Below, piece after piece: positions 46,608 through 56,962 of a stretch of DNA of 64,000 nucleotides (position 1 is the stretch's first letter; every line of letters begins with the position of its first letter). A program made the position numbers and the translations under genes. The notes under the pieces were generated by a model. That model ran no database searches, was not told the DNA's origin, and saw only the letters and a list, made by a program, of their open reading frames with translations. The DNA is from Flocculibacter collagenilyticus (GTDB taxonomy: Bacteria; Pseudomonadota; Gammaproteobacteria; Enterobacterales; Alteromonadaceae). The stretch covers positions 3,485,899-3,549,898 of the forward strand of contig NZ_CP059888.1 in NCBI RefSeq assembly GCF_016469335.1, in the 5' to 3' direction.

Positions 46608-46815
46608 CTCTTTATAATTTAAAAGACTCTTCTCTTTTCTTACGATGATGTTGTAGCAGCTAAGCTAAACTGCTACGACTAAGAATTTTAACTGAAATTC
46701 ATTAGAAACTGCGTTAATATTCAGCACTCTGTACCCTAACACACAGAAGAAATATCTTCGTATAACAATGGGCATCAGCCCTGTTAGCCAGCATAAAAAA
46801 AAAGGTAGCAACAAC

Positions 46816-47790
46816 ATGCGTCAACTCGCTCCAGTGCTGCGCCAAGATGGCGTAAACTCTAATTTAATGTCTTTAATTCAAACCCTGCTGACTGCGTGTA
46901 AAGAAATCTCTTTTCATGTGAGTCAAGGCGATTTAGCTGGCATGCTAGGCGCTACGGCAGATGAAAATATTCAGGGCGAGCAACAAAAAAAGTTGGATGT
47001 TATTTCTAATCAACTAATTAAAGATGTGTTACTTGAATCTGGTGTGGTGAAAGCTATTGCCTCTGAAGAGGAAGACACGACGGTAGCGGGCGATGAAAAT
47101 GGCGACTATATTGTGTCGTTTGACCCATTAGACGGCTCATCAAATACCGACATTAACAGCTTAATTGGCACTATTTTCTCGGTGATGAAAGCGCCAAAAG
47201 ATATTGCCGCGAACGACCCTGCTTTATTTTTACAAAAAGGTCGCGCACAAGTAGCTGCAGGTTACGTGCTTTATGGCCCGTCTACCATGCTTGCGCTTAC
47301 TACTGGTAACGGCGTACGTTTTTTCACGTTAGATAAAACCCACGGTGAATTTTTAGAAACGCACTCGAATGTGCAAGTTCCTAAAGACACCAAAGAATTT
47401 GCTATCAATATGTCTAACCAGCGCCATTGGCAGCCTGCAATGCAACACTACATTGCTGACTGTATAAAGGGCGAAACGGGGCCGCTGGCTAAAAATTACA
47501 ATATGCGCTGGATTGCCGCAATGGTGGGCGATGTGCACCGCGTATTATGCCGCGGCGGTATATTTACTTACCCGCAAGACACTAAAAATCCAAATAAACC
47601 GTACAAATTACGTTTACTATACGAAGCCATGCCAATGGCAATGTTAGTAGAACAGGCAGGCGGACTAGCGTCCACAGGATATGAAAATATTCTTGATATT
47701 CAACCATCTGAAATTCATCAGCGCGTTGCGGTTATTTTAGGTTCAAAAAATGAAGTTGAAACCTGTTTGAGTTATCACCAAAAAGCGTAA
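46816..47790 (+). CDS. fbp: Fructose-1,6-bisphosphatase class I
   Basis: A 324-residue gluconeogenic enzyme that removes the 1-phosphate of fructose-1,6-bisphosphate. The ATG at 46816 ([12 protein letters not shown]) is preferred because an AAAGG site precedes it and related proteins begin this way; the frame is open upstream to 46768. Metal and substrate motifs: ASEEED, the [15 protein letters not shown] signature and the [14 protein letters not shown] stretch. Normal length. Followed by ppa after 135 bases. It lies on the far side of the insertion from mpl. Confidence 0.95.
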   Translation: MRQLAPVLRQDGVNSNLMSLIQTLLTACKEISFHVSQGDLAGMLGATADENIQGEQQKKLDVISNQLIKDVLLESGVVKAIASEEEDTTVAGDENGDYIVSFDPLDGSSNTDINSLIGTIFSVMKAPKDIAANDPALFLQKGRAQVAAGYVLYGPSTMLALTTGNGVRFFTLDKTHGEFLETHSNVQVPKDTKEFAINMSNQRHWQPAMQHYIADCIKGETGPLAKNYNMRWIAAMVGDVHRVLCRGGIFTYPQDTKNPNKPYKLRLLYEAMPMAMLVEQAGGLASTGYENILDIQPSEIHQRVAVILGSKNEVETCLSYHQKA

Positions 47791-47925
47791 AAATAACATG
47801 AATGGTAGGATTGAATTCGTTAAACTACCCCCCATTTTTTAAAACATTGGCTGTGGCGCTATCCATTTTGATATAACGTTGAAAATAACGCCACAACATT
47901 TAAATATTGTTCAAAGGAAATACAT

Positions 47926-48453
47926 ATGAGTCTTAATGACGTACCAGCAGGTAAAAACATCCCTGATGAAATTAACGTAATTATTGAAATTCCAGCAAAT
48001 GCTGATCCGATTAAATACGAAGTAGATAAAGACTCAGGTGCAGTTTTTGTAGACCGTTTCATGGCGACACCTATGTTCTACCCATGTAACTACGGCTACG
48101 TAAACAACACGCTATCGCTAGACGGCGACCCTGTTGACGTACTAGTACCAACACCTTACCCATTAATTCCGGGTGCGGTTATTAAGTGTCGTCCTGTTGG
48201 CGTACTTAAAATGACGGATGAGTCTGGTGAAGATGCGAAAGTGATTGCGGTTCCAGTTAGCAAACTAACTAAAATGTACGATCACATTACTGACATCAAC
48301 GACGTAGACCAACTATTAAAAGACCAAATTAAACACTTCTTTGAGCGTTATAAAGAGCTTGAAGCAGGTAAATGGGTAAAAGTTGAAGGTTGGGAAGACG
48401 CAAAAGCTGCGAAAGAAGAAATCCTAACTTCTTTTGAGCGTGCTAAAGCCTAA
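47926..48453 (+). CDS. ppa: Inorganic pyrophosphatase
   Basis: A 175-residue soluble family-I pyrophosphatase that hydrolyses pyrophosphate and drives biosynthetic reactions. It shows the [16 protein letters not shown] active-site strand, YPCNYGYV and the [15 protein letters not shown] metal motif with the three catalytic aspartates. Length is normal. GGAAATACAT precedes the ATG. A strong terminator follows. The gene is next to fbp, as in Vibrio and relatives. Confidence 0.96.
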   Translation: MSLNDVPAGKNIPDEINVIIEIPANADPIKYEVDKDSGAVFVDRFMATPMFYPCNYGYVNNTLSLDGDPVDVLVPTPYPLIPGAVIKCRPVGVLKMTDESGEDAKVIAVPVSKLTKMYDHITDINDVDQLLKDQIKHFFERYKELEAGKWVKVEGWEDAKAAKEEILTSFERAKA

Positions 48454-48493
48454 GCAAACAGCCTTCTATTTCCAAGAAGACTAACACCATGAT

Positions 48494-48520
48494 AAAGCTC
48501 GCAATTGCGAGCTTTTTTTT
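48494..48520 (+). terminator. Intrinsic terminator after ppa
   Basis: AAAGCTCGCAATTGCGAGCTTT is one long palindrome, followed by further U residues. Located 40 bases after the ppa stop codon. Confidence 0.93.
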
Positions 48521-48677
48521 GTATGATTCCCGCAGTTTTTCGCACTCCAAATGTACGTTTCTATCGCACCTTAACATACGCTCACAACTTGAAAGCATGT
48601 AAGGTATTGTTCAAATAAAAGGGCGATTACAGCCTGTTTTGCTATCTATGCAGTAAAGCTATCATAAGGAATATATA

Positions 48678-49874
48678 ATGAAGTTCCGCGCCTTTTTTGC
48701 CCGCCCTGAAAACCTACTACTGCTAATGGCGTTTGTGATGCCTCTCACCTTTTCGGTATGGAATGCATTACTGAACAACTTTGTTATTGAAAAAGCACAG
48801 TTTACGGGTAAAGAAATTGGCTTACTGCAAAGCTTACGAGAAGTACCCGGCTTTTTAGCCTTTACCGCTATCTACTTGTTAATTTTTATTAAAGAGCAAC
48901 GCTTTGCCATTTTATCGTTATTGGTAATGAGTGTTGGCGTAGCGATTACTGGCTTCTTTCCCAGCGTTATCGGCTTGTATCTCACCACTATACTAATGTC
49001 GGTTGGCTTTCATTATTTTGAAACGGTTAATCAGTCACTGACTTTACAATGGGTACATAAAGATCACACCGCACACTTTATGGGTAAAGCGTTAGCGGTT
49101 AAAGCATTTGCTTCATTGCTGGCGTTTTCTTCCATCTGGCTATTAATGGAATGGCTGCAAGTTAGCTATCAAACTATGTACCTGTTAGCCGGAGGGGTTG
49201 GTATTGCTGTCGTTTTCGCTATTTGGCTGATGTTTCCTCAATTTAAACAACCTCATACGCAACATAAAAGCATCATCCTACGCAAAAAGTATTGGCTTTA
49301 TTACTCACTGACGTTTTTAAGCGGTGCTCGTCGCCAAATTTTTATGGTGTTTGCGGGTTTTATGATGGTAGAAAAGTTTGGTTATAGCGTGGGCGATATC
49401 TCGCTGCTATTTGGCATAAATTATGTGTTTAATTTATTATTTGCCGCCAAAATTGGTAAATGGATTGGCAAAGTAGGCGAACGTAAAGCACTAACACTAG
49501 AGTACATAGGGTTAATTTGTGTGTTTACAGGTTACGCATTTGTGGAAAATAGCACTATTGCGGCTGGCTTATACGTTATTGATCATTTATTTTTCGCCCT
49601 TGCCATTGCAATAAAAACGTACTTTCAAAAAATTGCTGAGCCAGAAGACATTGCCGCATCAGCAGCGGTAAGCTTTACCATTAATCATATTGCAGCGGTG
49701 GCGATCCCTGCGTTACTTGGCATATTATGGTTATATTCAAACATTGCGGTATTTATGATAGGTGCGGGCTTTGCGCTATGCTCGTTAGTGCTTTCGCGCA
49801 ACATTCCGTTTGCTCCTAGCCAGCAGAATATTGTGATGTATGGTAATGACAGGTGGACTGTTAAACAAACTTAG
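48678..49874 (+). CDS. Major facilitator superfamily transporter
   Basis: A 398-residue inner-membrane protein with about 12 helices and short loops, the usual MFS size. The first loop contains KEIGLLQSLREVPGFLAF, and the central cytoplasmic loop holds KQPHTQHKSIILRKKYW. It ends MYGNDRWTVKQT. Substrate cannot be predicted. It precedes the ABC/DUF3299 genes by 33 bases on the same strand and may be in the same operon. A GGAA site precedes the ATG at 48678. Confidence 0.82.
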   Translation: MKFRAFFARPENLLLLMAFVMPLTFSVWNALLNNFVIEKAQFTGKEIGLLQSLREVPGFLAFTAIYLLIFIKEQRFAILSLLVMSVGVAITGFFPSVIGLYLTTILMSVGFHYFETVNQSLTLQWVHKDHTAHFMGKALAVKAFASLLAFSSIWLLMEWLQVSYQTMYLLAGGVGIAVVFAIWLMFPQFKQPHTQHKSIILRKKYWLYYSLTFLSGARRQIFMVFAGFMMVEKFGYSVGDISLLFGINYVFNLLFAAKIGKWIGKVGERKALTLEYIGLICVFTGYAFVENSTIAAGLYVIDHLFFALAIAIKTYFQKIAEPEDIAASAAVSFTINHIAAVAIPALLGILWLYSNIAVFMIGAGFALCSLVLSRNIPFAPSQQNIVMYGNDRWTVKQT

Positions 49875-49907
49875 TTGATATAACGTGTAGAACGGGAAAA
49901 AAGCTTA

Positions 49908-50651
49908 ATGACGCTGCAACATATTTTATCGCTTTCAGAGGTAACATTTAGCTGGCCAAAGCAAGTTACCCCCACAATTAAGATACCGCATTTAGCAATT
50001 AACCAAGGTGAAAAGGTGTTTATTAAGGGTGCGAGTGGCTCTGGTAAATCGACCCTGCTGTCTTTAATAACAGGGATTAATACACCACAACATGGCGATG
50101 TAGTATTACTGGGTAAACCCATTAGCCAGTTGCCACAGCGTAAGCGCGATATTTTTCGTGCCGATCATATTGGTTATATTTTTCAACAATTTAATTTATT
50201 ACCTTATTTGTCGATTATTGAAAATGTGATGCTAGGCTGCCAGTTTTCTCGTTATCGTGAGGCTAAAATCATTAATAATGGCAGTACATTAGTTGATGAA
50301 GCAACGCGCTTATTAACCCATTTAGGCCTGCCTGAGGCGCTGCATGCACGCTCGGTAGCAGAATTGAGTATTGGTCAACAACAGCGTGTGGCCGCAGCTC
50401 GCGCACTGATTGGCTCGCCCGAAATACTCATTGCCGATGAACCTACTTCTGCCCTCGATTTTTCTGCACGTGAAGCGTTTATGTCTTTGTTACTTACCGA
50501 ATGCACTAAAAGTAAAACCAGTTTATTGTTTGTTAGCCACGACCCTACATTGCAACATATGTTTGATTACGTGATTGACTTCGCTCAGTTAAATCAGGCC
50601 GCAATACACACTCATGTGGGCACAGCGAGTGTAGGGGCGAACGCATGCTAG
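49908..50651 (+). CDS. ABC transporter ATPase of the DUF3299 operon
   Basis: A 247-residue MacB/LolD-type ATPase. Walker A KGASGSGKST (about 39-48), Q-loop YIFQQFNLLPYL, a slightly altered signature LSIGQQQRVAAARAL (I for G) and Walker B ILIADEPTSALD. It overlaps the permease gene by 7 bases. The ATPase-permease-DUF3299 arrangement resembles zinc-regulated operons described in Vibrio, though no DUF2796 gene accompanies it here. Confidence 0.88.
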   Translation: MTLQHILSLSEVTFSWPKQVTPTIKIPHLAINQGEKVFIKGASGSGKSTLLSLITGINTPQHGDVVLLGKPISQLPQRKRDIFRADHIGYIFQQFNLLPYLSIIENVMLGCQFSRYREAKIINNGSTLVDEATRLLTHLGLPEALHARSVAELSIGQQQRVAAARALIGSPEILIADEPTSALDFSAREAFMSLLLTECTKSKTSLLFVSHDPTLQHMFDYVIDFAQLNQAAIHTHVGTASVGANAC

Positions 50652-51949
50652 TATTTAAACTTGCACTGAAGAGCTTACTTAACCGCCGTTACACGGTGTT
50701 GCTCACCATGCTATCGATCGCCATAAGCGTTACCCTGTTGCTCAGCGTTGAGCGCATTCGTACTCAAACGAAAGCAAACTTTGCTAATACGGTGTCTGGA
50801 ACCGACATGATTGTTGGTGCGCGAACAGGTGAAATTCAGTTATTACTTTCTTCTATTTTTCACATTGGTAATGCCACGAATAACGTGTCGTGGCAAACCT
50901 ACCAACGCATTGCTAACCAGCCCAATGTAAAATGGTCGATCCCACTTTCGCTGGGCGATTCGCATAAAGGTTACCGTGTTGTTGGCACGACTAATGCGTT
51001 TTTTCAGCACTACCAATTTGGTAATAAACAAGCGTTAATATTGGCTGAAGGTCACTCTTTTTCTCGCTCATTTGATGTGGTACTTGGTGCAGCGGTAGCC
51101 GCAACGTTAAATTATAAAATGGGCGACCAGTTAGTCATGGCGCATGGAACAGGCAATACAAGCTTTGCCATGCACAACCATGCTCCTTTTACTGTGACAG
51201 GCATTCTGCAAGCCACCGGCACCCCTGTTGATCGTGCTATTTATGTGTCGTTAGCAGGCATTGAGGCCATGCATAGCACTGGCCACGCCAAAGAAGCGAG
51301 TGATCACAAACACGAGCATAAAGATGAAGATGAACACGAGCATGAACATGAACATGAACATGAAAAGCCTACGCAACTGCTGCAAAACCAGCCGCCGCAA
51401 CAGATCACCGCTTTTCTACTAGGGCTAAAAAGCCGTATTATGACGCTAATGGCACAAAGACAAATAAATCAATTCAAGGCTGAGCCATTACTAGCTATTA
51501 TGCCCAATCTAACCTTGCACCAGCTCTGGGAAATGATGGACTTAGTAGAGCAAGCATTACTGATTATTTCAGCATGTGTATTGGTATCAGCCCTGATTGG
51601 CATGCTAACCACATTGTTAACCTCGTTAAATGAGCGCCGCCGCGAAATGGCAATATTACGCTCGGTTGGTGCAAGGCCTCATCACATTATTATTTTAATG
51701 ATTAGCGAAGCGTTTCTAATTACCTTGTTTGGCTGCCTATTAGGTATCGCATTACTTTATGTGAGTATGATAGCTTTACAGCCTATCGCTGCGTCAACAT
51801 TGGGCGTTTATCTAGAATTATCATTTATTAGTCGATTAGAGTGGCAGTTGCTCTCGGTCATTTTAGGCGCAAGTGTTATTATTGGAGCCATACCAGCGTT
51901 TAAGGCTTATCGTATGTCGCTCAGTGATGGCATGAACGTAAAGGTCTGA
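50645..51949 (+). CDS. FtsX-type permease with His/Glu-rich loop
   Basis: A 434-residue permease with one N-terminal helix (about 15-35), a periplasmic MacB-like domain (about 40-285) and three C-terminal helices (about 304-328, 352-380 and 395-418). The striking feature is a low-complexity His/Glu/Asp stretch near residues 218-241 (DHKHEHKDEDEHEHEHEHEH) within the periplasmic domain, a likely zinc or other divalent-metal binding segment. It overlaps the ATPase gene and is followed by a DUF3299 protein. A metal-uptake or metal-dependent envelope function is likely; the direction of transport is not shown. Confidence 0.85.
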   Translation: MLVFKLALKSLLNRRYTVLLTMLSIAISVTLLLSVERIRTQTKANFANTVSGTDMIVGARTGEIQLLLSSIFHIGNATNNVSWQTYQRIANQPNVKWSIPLSLGDSHKGYRVVGTTNAFFQHYQFGNKQALILAEGHSFSRSFDVVLGAAVAATLNYKMGDQLVMAHGTGNTSFAMHNHAPFTVTGILQATGTPVDRAIYVSLAGIEAMHSTGHAKEASDHKHEHKDEDEHEHEHEHEHEKPTQLLQNQPPQQITAFLLGLKSRIMTLMAQRQINQFKAEPLLAIMPNLTLHQLWEMMDLVEQALLIISACVLVSALIGMLTTLLTSLNERRREMAILRSVGARPHHIIILMISEAFLITLFGCLLGIALLYVSMIALQPIAASTLGVYLELSFISRLEWQLLSVILGASVIIGAIPAFKAYRMSLSDGMNVKV

Positions 51950-51972
51950 TCGGTAACTCATTGGAAAACAAC

Positions 51973-52518
51973 ATGACATTTTATATTTTTAAGCAATTAA
52001 CATTAAGTGCTGCATTTGTATTACTAGCGGGAGTAAGTGCCAGCATTACAACACCGTTTGCTTATGCTGCAAATAAAACCACCGCAACAGTTAGCTCAAA
52101 CGAAATACAAGAAATCTTCTGGGACGACTTAATGCCCATCGGCTTTGAGCCAGAACAGTCCGCAGTTGATCATGACGCCACAGACTTAGCCAGTGCGCAA
52201 ATGTCGTTAGATGCACCTGTTGTGGACAGCTTAAATGGAAAGACCGTTAAAATCCCTGGCTTTGTAGTACCGTTAGAAGGGAATGACACTCATGTTACTG
52301 AGTTTTTACTTGTACCGTTTTTTGGTGCATGTATTCATGTTCCACCACCGCCACCAAATCAAATTATCCATGTTAAGTATCCTAAAGGTGCTGCTGTTGA
52401 CAGTTTATATGATGCCGTCGTACTTACGGGTAAAATTAGCACGAAAGGCTGGAAAGGTGATATTGCACAAGTTGGCTACACCATGGAAGGCATCACTATT
52501 GCGCCTTATGATGAATAA
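51973..52518 (+). CDS. DUF3299 periplasmic protein
   Basis: A 181-residue secreted protein. The ATG at 51973 has a GGA site and starts a signal peptide (MTFYIFKQLTLSAAFVLLAG, cut near YAA-NK); an upstream TTG at 51961 is less likely. The mature domain has IPGFVVPLEGNDTHVTEFLL and FFGACIHVPPPPPNQIIHV, the conserved core of DUF3299, with Cys and His that may bind metal. Last gene of the ABC operon, 23 bases after the permease stop. It is a plausible partner or metal chaperone. Confidence 0.87.
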   Translation: MTFYIFKQLTLSAAFVLLAGVSASITTPFAYAANKTTATVSSNEIQEIFWDDLMPIGFEPEQSAVDHDATDLASAQMSLDAPVVDSLNGKTVKIPGFVVPLEGNDTHVTEFLLVPFFGACIHVPPPPPNQIIHVKYPKGAAVDSLYDAVVLTGKISTKGWKGDIAQVGYTMEGITIAPYDE

Positions 52519-52702
52519 GTAAACCGCTAAATTTAAGCACTTATTTGCTTAATTTTTATAAAAAAATTCCGTATAAAATTTCGTTATTTAAAGTAAATTT
52601 AAAATATTGTGCTATATAAATATAAGCCCTTACTTCTATTCGGACTTTTTGTCTGTTGCGAGTAGTGCTTGAATTATTAGACTTTAACCAACGGAATTTT
52701 AT

Positions 52703-54322
52703 ATGAACTTTCTGCTCAGTTTAAAAATCGCGCAAAAAATATACATTATTCCAATAATTGGCACTATTAGCTTTCTGATTTACGTACTTATTTCCACTAA
52801 TACTGCGCTAAATAACGTTGAAACACTACATGATGCACGAGACGTGCGTTTTCCTGTGTTACAAGCTGCTAGTCAAGCCCTTGTAGATATGCAAAATGTA
52901 AAAGAAAAACTCGAAAGTGCGGTTACCACAGGCGATGAAGAAGCGCTGAATGTGGCTAATACCTTGGCGCAGAAATTCCAAAAAGAGTTATCAGAAATCA
53001 AAGGCAATGCCCCTAAGCTATCCACTGAAGTCAGCAATATTGAGCAGCACTTTAACGCCTATTATGAAATGGCCTTTAAAGTCTCTCAAGAAATGGTCAA
53101 TAACACCGCTGACTTTTCAACTCTGGCAGAACGCTCTAAAAAAATGAATGAGCACTTTGATACTGCCCTACAACAACTCAGTAAATTTCGTGATACCCAA
53201 TTAGAACAGTTCAGAAGTACTATTCAAGGTGCTACTGATGAAGCACAAAACATGATTGTGATTGGTGCAATTATGTTTGTGGTCACCGCTCTATTGTTAT
53301 TTATGACTGCTTATCCTGTGGTACGCGGTATTTCTAAAAGCATGAACCAAGTTATCACGTCATTAAAAGATCTTGCCGAGGAAGATGGCGACCTTACGGT
53401 GCGAATTAAAACCAGTAATAAAGATGAAATTGGTGATTTAGCATTTTGGTTCAATTCGTTTATGGAAAAACTGCAAGAGGTGATTCGTCAAATCGTACAA
53501 ATTACTATTCCCCTGTCTGATTTAGCGCAGAAACTAAACCAACTGACAGAAGAAACCAACCATATCATTGCACAACAAAAACAAAGTGCTGAAAGTGCTA
53601 AACATGCCGTAGACAGTATGAGCATGAGCGTGGCCGATGTTGCTGCGAATGCAGCCGAAGCAGCCTCCGCCGCGAATGACTCAAATACAGCTGCTGAGCG
53701 TGGCCAAAATACGGTTAATCAAACCGTTTCTAGCATTAGAAATCTAGCTAGCAACATTAGTGAAACCGCTGAGGTGATCCAGCAGTTAGAAAACGACAGT
53801 ACACAGGTTGGCGCTATTTTAGATGTGATTAAAAGCATTGCAGAACAAACCAATTTGCTGGCATTAAATGCTGCCATCGAAGCCGCACGAGCAGGAGAAC
53901 AAGGGCGCGGATTTGCAGTTGTTGCAGATGAAGTAAGAACCCTTGCGTCACGCACTCAAGAGTCTACCGCTGAGATTCAAGCAACCATTGAGCAGCTACA
54001 AACCGCGGCGCGCAGTGCGGTACAAAAAATGTCGAACAGTACTTCTGAAGCGGAGTCTAGTGTGGAAACCGCAAATAGCGCGGGTTCTTCATTACAAGAG
54101 ATCACCAGCACAATAAGTAAAATTAGCGAAATGAATACATTCATCGCCAAGTCCACCGATGACCAACAGCAAGTTTCTCAAGATATCGTTAGCAACGTCG
54201 ATTTAATTTACGGTCATACTGATCAAACTGAAAAAAGCTCTGAGCAAATTTCCAATGCCAGTGCTGACTTGGCTGAACTTGCTCAAGATCTCGAAACCAT
54301 CGCGCGACAATTTAAGGTGTAA
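52703..54322 (+). CDS. Methyl-accepting chemotaxis protein
   Basis: A 539-residue chemoreceptor. Helix 1 (about 12-32), a periplasmic four-helix-bundle-like ligand domain (about 35-185), helix 2 (about 190-213), a HAMP domain (213-265, [20 protein letters not shown]) and a signalling domain with the hairpin tip motif [34 protein letters not shown] (quoted part: [14 protein letters not shown]). Signals pass to CheA. The ligand is unknown. It is monocistronic, with 184 bases upstream where no clear sigma-28 promoter was found. Confidence 0.93.
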   Translation: MNFLLSLKIAQKIYIIPIIGTISFLIYVLISTNTALNNVETLHDARDVRFPVLQAASQALVDMQNVKEKLESAVTTGDEEALNVANTLAQKFQKELSEIKGNAPKLSTEVSNIEQHFNAYYEMAFKVSQEMVNNTADFSTLAERSKKMNEHFDTALQQLSKFRDTQLEQFRSTIQGATDEAQNMIVIGAIMFVVTALLLFMTAYPVVRGISKSMNQVITSLKDLAEEDGDLTVRIKTSNKDEIGDLAFWFNSFMEKLQEVIRQIVQITIPLSDLAQKLNQLTEETNHIIAQQKQSAESAKHAVDSMSMSVADVAANAAEAASAANDSNTAAERGQNTVNQTVSSIRNLASNISETAEVIQQLENDSTQVGAILDVIKSIAEQTNLLALNAAIEAARAGEQGRGFAVVADEVRTLASRTQESTAEIQATIEQLQTAARSAVQKMSNSTSEAESSVETANSAGSSLQEITSTISKISEMNTFIAKSTDDQQQVSQDIVSNVDLIYGHTDQTEKSSEQISNASADLAELAQDLETIARQFKV

Positions 54323-54400
54323 GGCAGGCTAGAGTTGGATTATGGGCAACAATAGCGCTTAGCTAATACCGCTAGTACAGCTACTACGTATTTTGTTACA

Positions 54401-54955
54401 TCAGCATGACACTGTATGGGCATCGCTAAATTCACTTTGCAATATCGCAAACAAATATTCGTCGCCCCATTCGCCTTTAAAAAATACATTCTTTATGAAA
54501 TGTGCTTCTTGCCGAAATCCCAACGCACGAAGTAAACCACAAGAGGCGTCATTTCTCACGTCAGTAATAGCAATCACTCTGTGTTTGTTCATAGCGTTAA
54601 ACAGGTAAGTTAATACACATCGAACCGCCGTTTTAGCGATACCAAGCCTTTGAAATTGCGGTGCAATAGTAAAACCGATTTCCACTTGATGCTCATCAAT
54701 AAAGTGTACTGCGACATCTCCCGCTAATTGCTGCGTATGTTTATCAATGATCGCGAGCTGAAACCACTGCTCAGCCGCTCCGAACGCATCGTAATGAGTG
54801 CTTTCAAATAGCGCAATAGCATCATCAAGGTGGTACTCATGCCAGCTTTGGTACTTAGCGATTGAGGGGATCGCTCTATAGCGCGCAAACGCGGGTAAGT
54901 CGGCACTCGTGAATGGCCTAATAATAAGATGTTGAGTATTTAATGTAGGTGCCAT
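54401..54955 (-). CDS. GNAT family N-acetyltransferase (RimJ/RimL type)
   Basis: A 184-residue acetyltransferase. It begins TLNTQHLIIRPFTSADLPAF, typical of RimJ/RimL relatives, and has the acetyl-CoA loop FQRLGIAKTAVRCVLTYLF and later NDASCGLLRALGFRQEAHF. Likely acetylates an amino group of a protein or small molecule; substrate unknown. It lies 27 bases downstream of the monooxygenase-like gene on the same strand. Confidence 0.88.
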   Translation of the reverse strand: MAPTLNTQHLIIRPFTSADLPAFARYRAIPSIAKYQSWHEYHLDDAIALFESTHYDAFGAAEQWFQLAIIDKHTQQLAGDVAVHFIDEHQVEIGFTIAPQFQRLGIAKTAVRCVLTYLFNAMNKHRVIAITDVRNDASCGLLRALGFRQEAHFIKNVFFKGEWGDEYLFAILQSEFSDAHTVSC

Positions 54956-54982
54956 ATGTTGTCCTTAACATGTTTATTGTAT

Positions 54983-55297
54983 TTAGCTGGCAGAAAATTG
55001 GTAAGCGCGTTTAATTTCCACAACTTCTACTGTATAAGCCTTATACCAATGATGCTGCCCATGCGCTTGTGCTAGCGCGTGTTCAGTATCGGACTTCCAT
55101 TTCTTAATCGCAGCTTCATCATGCCAATAAGAGATAGCGATTTCTTCTTGCCCCTCAGTGACCGCTGTAAAGTCGATACAACCATACTCAGCGAAAGCTA
55201 GCTCGCGCATTTTTGTCGCGGTTGTGAGGTATAAGTCGTATTCTGCTGCACTTATATTAGGGTTCATGGTTGCTTTAAAAATCACTGCGAACATCAT
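54983..55297 (-). CDS. Antibiotic biosynthesis monooxygenase (ABM) domain protein
   Basis: A 104-residue single-domain protein of the ABM (dimeric alpha+beta barrel) type. MFAVIFKATMNPN, MRELAFAEYGCIDFTAVTEG, and ISYWHDEAAIKKWKSDTEH are typical. Such proteins include small oxygenases and heme-degrading enzymes, but many have no known activity. Probably co-transcribed with the GNAT gene. The first of two Met codons is taken as the start. Confidence 0.82.
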   Translation of the reverse strand: MMFAVIFKATMNPNISAAEYDLYLTTATKMRELAFAEYGCIDFTAVTEGQEEIAISYWHDEAAIKKWKSDTEHALAQAHGQHHWYKAYTVEVVEIKRAYQFSAS

Positions 55298-55339
55298 TTT
55301 CCTCTTATTATTCGTTCAATTTAGAACATGTTGGCGTCA

Positions 55340-55744
55340 TTAAAATAGAACAAGCCAATGCCGAATGCCTATAAACAAAAACACCAACAGCCCAAGCCAG
55401 CGTAAATAATAATTTAACTTGAGCTGGCTTAATGACATATAGTTAGCACACAGTTCTGATGCTTGATAGGGAAAGATCACTAACGCAAATGCGATACCGG
55501 GAAGTATAAAGCTCCATGTACCAATTATTTGCCTTTGATAGCCTTCATCTACTATTAACGTTAAAAAAGACTCAATACCGCAGCCTAAGATAATAAACAC
55601 ATAGCTAATTAGGCAAACACACCCCACTATTTGAAACGTTGCTAAAGACTGTTTATCGACTGAATAAAAGTCACGATAAAAGTGTAGTGCTAACCACAAT
55701 GTAGGTAGCACTAAACAAGCTAACAACATAATCGCCAAGAACAT
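55340..55744 (-). CDS. Small four-helix membrane protein
   Basis: A 134-residue membrane protein with about four helices: 3-22, 38-63, 75-97 and 112-130. No family recognised. It starts 21 bases after nhaA on the same strand and has no clear ribosome site, so it may be translated by coupling from nhaA. A role with the antiporter is possible but unsupported by motif. Confidence 0.6.
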   Translation of the reverse strand: MFLAIMLLACLVLPTLWLALHFYRDFYSVDKQSLATFQIVGCVCLISYVFIILGCGIESFLTLIVDEGYQRQIIGTWSFILPGIAFALVIFPYQASELCANYMSLSQLKLNYYLRWLGLLVFLFIGIRHWLVLF

Positions 55745-55765
55745 GAGATTGATATTGTTAAGGGA

Positions 55766-56962
55766 TTACTTTGCTACTGGTGCAACTTTAGGTAACGACT
55801 TAGCCAACACTAAGTAACCTAATATACCCGATGCTAATGAGCCAATAATAATGCCTAGGCGCTCATCAAAGAGTAAATTTACGCCTGTTTCTTCGAATGC
55901 CAGTGAACCAACAAACAAACTCATGGTAAAGCCAATACCACATAGCGCAGCCGTACCGAATAATGAAGCCCAATTCATGCCTTTAGGTAGTTGAGTCATA
56001 TTCATTTTGATTGCTAATCCGCACAAACCAAAAATACCCACTAATTTACCAATAAATAAACCTAGTGCGATGCCAATTGGCACATCATGTAACACTTGCT
56101 CTGCACTTATTCCTCGTAAATTTAACCCCGCATTGGCAAAAGCAAACACAGGTAATACAAAAAATGCGACGATTGAATGCAAATCGTGCTCTAGTGTTTT
56201 TAATGGGGATAATTTAGGGAACTCTTTTGATCTCATCGGGATAAACATTGCCAATAACACACCCGCCAAGGTGGCATGCACGCCTGACTTAAGCATTGCG
56301 GCCCACATAATAATGCCAATTAATATATACGGGCTTTTTGAGATCACATTAGCCCGGTTCATCATTGTTAAGATTGGAATACAAATGGCGACTGCTATTA
56401 ATGCTGCCATTGATATTTTAGAAGTATAGAAAAAGGCAATAATCAATATTGCGCCAATATCATCAAATATGGCTAACGAGGTTAAAAACACTTTTAGTGT
56501 GACTGGCACTCTTGAACCTAGAAGACTTAACACACCTAAAGCAAAGGCGATATCCGTCGCCGCAGGTATTGCCCAACCTTTTACAGCAACGGGATCATCA
56601 TAATTGAAATACACATAAATAAGCGCTGGCACTAGCATGCCACCTATTGCACCTATGCCGGGCAAAATAATGTTGCGCTTGTCAGATAGCTCCCCTTCTA
56701 GTAACTCTCGCTTGAGCTCTAATCCTACTAAAAAGAAGAAAATGGCCATTAAGCCGTCGTTTATCCATAATAACAATGGCTTAGCAATATTAAAGGTGCC
56801 AATGGTAATGGCGACGGGCGTAGATAAAAACAGTTTGTAATATTCATGTAGAAAAGTATTAGCACATACAATAGCTAGCAAAGCAGAACAGATTAATAGA
56901 ATCCCCCCCGCAGCTTCCATTTTAAAGAACGAGCTAATAAACGATTCCGATTGTGTGTTCAA
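55766..56962 (-). CDS. nhaA: Na+/H+ antiporter NhaA
   Basis: A 398-residue antiporter with about 12 helices that exports sodium in exchange for protons. Characteristic stretches are NDGLMAIFFFLVGLELKREL, GWAIPAATDIAFALGVLSLL and the ion-binding aspartates in LAIFDDIGAILIIAFFYT. Length is normal for NhaA. Sodium homeostasis fits a marine organism. The ATG at 56962 starts MNTQSESFISSFFKMEAAGG, as in family members. A 134-residue membrane gene follows closely. Confidence 0.95.
   Translation of the reverse strand: MNTQSESFISSFFKMEAAGGILLICSALLAIVCANTFLHEYYKLFLSTPVAITIGTFNIAKPLLLWINDGLMAIFFFLVGLELKRELLEGELSDKRNIILPGIGAIGGMLVPALIYVYFNYDDPVAVKGWAIPAATDIAFALGVLSLLGSRVPVTLKVFLTSLAIFDDIGAILIIAFFYTSKISMAALIAVAICIPILTMMNRANVISKSPYILIGIIMWAAMLKSGVHATLAGVLLAMFIPMRSKEFPKLSPLKTLEHDLHSIVAFFVLPVFAFANAGLNLRGISAEQVLHDVPIGIALGLFIGKLVGIFGLCGLAIKMNMTQLPKGMNWASLFGTAALCGIGFTMSLFVGSLAFEETGVNLLFDERLGIIIGSLASGILGYLVLAKSLPKVAPVAK

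Noticed and set aside
49876-49900. GATATAACG before the ABC ATPase, also before ppa, as a possible Zur-type site
   Set aside because: Only a short half-site, not palindromic, and its presence before ppa argues against metal-specific control.
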